A stretch of 64,000 nt of DNA from Polaribacter sp. Hel1_33_78 (lineage in GTDB: Bacteria > Bacteroidota > Bacteroidia > Flavobacteriales > Flavobacteriaceae), in assembly GCF_900106075.1 (NCBI RefSeq), contig NZ_LT629794.1, positions 1,840,001-1,904,000 on the forward strand. Direction: 5' to 3'. Under the pieces are notes generated by a model, which saw nothing but the letters and a program-made list of their open reading frames with translations, ran no database searches and was not told the origin of the DNA. The position numbers and the translations under genes are program-made. Each line of letters opens with the position of its first letter. Positions within the stretch are counted from its first letter, which is position 1. This document shows, in pieces, positions 62,709-64,000 of this stretch.

Positions 62709-64000
62709 ATGATGAACGAATTGATTACATACTTCTTAATTGCACTGATTTTTAGCATTATAAGCTTTTTTATTGGGAAACTTTTATCCAAATTAAATTT
62801 TGAAAAAGAGAAAACTTTAATAGAAAAAGAGAAATCTACTTTGGAAGAACGGGCTTCATTACTACAACAATCAAAGGATATGGTAGAAAATAACTATATC
62901 GAACTTCAAAAAGAGCTTAAGAATAATCAGCAAGAAAAAGAACATTTAATTTCTATAAATACGAGACAAGATTCAGAAAACATAAATTTACAACTAAAGT
63001 TAGATGAGCATAAAACCGAAGTTGAAGAATTACAAGAAAAATTTACTAAAGAATTCGAAAATTTAGCAAATAAAATTTTAGAAGAAAAATCGAATAAATT
63101 TACAGCACAAAATAAAGAGAACTTAAAAATAATTTTAAATCCATTACAAGAAAAAATTAAAATCTTCGAAGATAAAGTAGATAAAACTCACAAAGAAAGT
63201 ATTGATTATCATGCAGCTTTACGTCAGCAAATTTTAGGTTTAAAAGAATTAAACCAACAAATGAGTAAAGAAACTCTAAACTTAACAAAAGCGTTAAAAG
63301 GAGACAATAAAATGCAAGGAAACTGGGGGGAATTAGTTTTAGAACGTGTTTTAGAAAAGTCTGGATTAGAGAAAGATAGAGAGTATTTTGTGCAGCAAAG
63401 CTTTACGAATGATGATGGAAAAAGAGTGTTACCTGATGTAGTAATTCATCTTCCAGATAATAAGAAAATGATTGTCGATTCTAAAGTGTCACTTACTGCG
63501 TATGAGCAATTTGTAAATGAAGATGATGATACTTCAAAAGCACAATTTCTAAAAGAACATATAGCCTCTTTAAAGCGACATATAGAGCAATTATCAGAAA
63601 AAAAATATGAAGATATTTATCAAATAGAATCTCCAGATTTTGTTTTGTTATTTATCCCTATTGAACCAGCTTTTGCTGTAGCTATTAATTCTGACAATCA
63701 TTTATATAATAAAGCTTTTGAGAAAAATATTGTTATCGTTACCCCTTCAACATTATTGGCAACATTAAGAACTATAGATTCTATGTGGAATAACGAAAAG
63801 CAGCAAAAAAATGCGATAGAAATTGCAAGACAAGCAGGCGCTCTATATGACAAGTTTCAGGGTCTTTTAAGTGATTTGATTACCATTGGAAAACGAATTG
63901 ATGATAGTAAAAAGGAATATTCTAATGCAATGAATAAATTAGTAGATGGTAGAGGGAATTTAATTACTAGTATAGAGAAATTGAAGAAAATGGGTGCAAA
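62709..64000 (+). CDS. rmuC: RmuC family DNA recombination protein (partial, runs off the window)
   Basis: Frame open from ATG 62709 (or ATG 62712) to the window edge without a stop, 430 codons. An N-terminal membrane helix (FLIALIFSIISFFIG), a coiled coil of about 130 residues rich in Glu, Lys and Gln, then the RmuC nuclease-like core: GNWGELVLERVLEKSGL, PDVVIHLPDNKKMIVDSKVS, LLFIPIEPAFA and VTPSTLLATLRT. The motif D...DSK is the PD-(D/E)XK-like centre. RmuC limits inversions at short repeats. Its end lies right of the window. Confidence 0.93.
   Translation, partial: MMNELITYFLIALIFSIISFFIGKLLSKLNFEKEKTLIEKEKSTLEERASLLQQSKDMVENNYIELQKELKNNQQEKEHLISINTRQDSENINLQLKLDEHKTEVEELQEKFTKEFENLANKILEEKSNKFTAQNKENLKIILNPLQEKIKIFEDKVDKTHKESIDYHAALRQQILGLKELNQQMSKETLNLTKALKGDNKMQGNWGELVLERVLEKSGLEKDREYFVQQSFTNDDGKRVLPDVVIHLPDNKKMIVDSKVSLTAYEQFVNEDDDTSKAQFLKEHIASLKRHIEQLSEKKYEDIYQIESPDFVLLFIPIEPAFAVAINSDNHLYNKAFEKNIVIVTPSTLLATLRTIDSMWNNEKQQKNAIEIARQAGALYDKFQGLLSDLITIGKRIDDSKKEYSNAMNKLVDGRGNLITSIEKLKKMGA

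Overview
The window reads as chromosome of a marine-type flavobacterium (Bacteroidota, Flavobacteriia). DNA is AT-rich, several genes have a TAnnTTTG -7 element upstream, Shine-Dalgarno sites are not obvious, one large secreted protein ends in a type IX secretion (Por) sorting domain, and several families are typical of the group (DUF6268, DUF4252, COG3014/LpoB lipoproteins, fused alpha/beta 2-oxoacid dehydrogenase E1). The species cannot be named from the sequence alone. No rRNA, tRNA, CRISPR array, transposase or integrase gene was recognised.

Layout. 1-8.5 kb: end of a GNAT gene overlapping hisIE, an unknown helical protein, a YiaA-like membrane protein, a shortened TMEM175-like channel, two EamA transporters, a DUF6268 barrel, and a Crp/Fnr regulator with a fatty-acid desaturase. 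8.6-13.2 kb: two DEAD-box helicases and an unusual zinc-ribbon SDR protein in one operon, then a cold-shock protein with a strong terminator. 13.5-20.2 kb: a COG3014/LpoB-like lipoprotein cluster, two convergent DoxX-like proteins, a MscS channel, ThiE and an orphan single-domain DEAD-like protein. 20.4-27.9 kb: a CotH/lamin-tail secreted protein, a tandem duplication, and the conserved TesA-like esterase / YbbA-YbbP ABC transporter locus.

27.9-38.5 kb is an accessory island. It holds a frameshifted small membrane ORF, a stand-alone nucleoside-deoxyribosyltransferase/TIR-like protein, a homoserine dehydrogenase + aldehyde dehydrogenase + Lrp module (possible homoserine-to-aspartate route), decayed parD/parE, araC and AhpD-like fragments, and a TetR-controlled flavin monooxygenase/hydrolase operon. 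Three related imperfect palindromes with conserved extrahelical bases and nested inner stems, and two diverged repeats of about 0.4-0.5 kb bracketing the monooxygenase block, punctuate the island. Their fold resembles integron attC sites, but no integrase is present. This is the strongest candidate for something undescribed.

38.6-50.3 kb: a divergent EF-G paralog with a changed GTPase centre and a small partner gene, a Bcr/CflA-type MFS pump with TruC, an operon for fused 2-oxoacid dehydrogenase E1, MDR oxidoreductase and CPXCG protein, an Lrp regulator, a M14 carboxypeptidase, and an XRE regulator / HipA-like kinase / DUF3037 group preceded by four TTAC-N4-GTAA palindromes. 50.3-64 kb: M1 aminopeptidase, an ECF sigma / membrane protein / DUF4252 x2 operon, tandem S41 proteases (one lacking the catalytic lysine), patatin, YCF48-like lipoprotein, small lipoprotein, PepT, an acyltransferase, and the start of rmuC.
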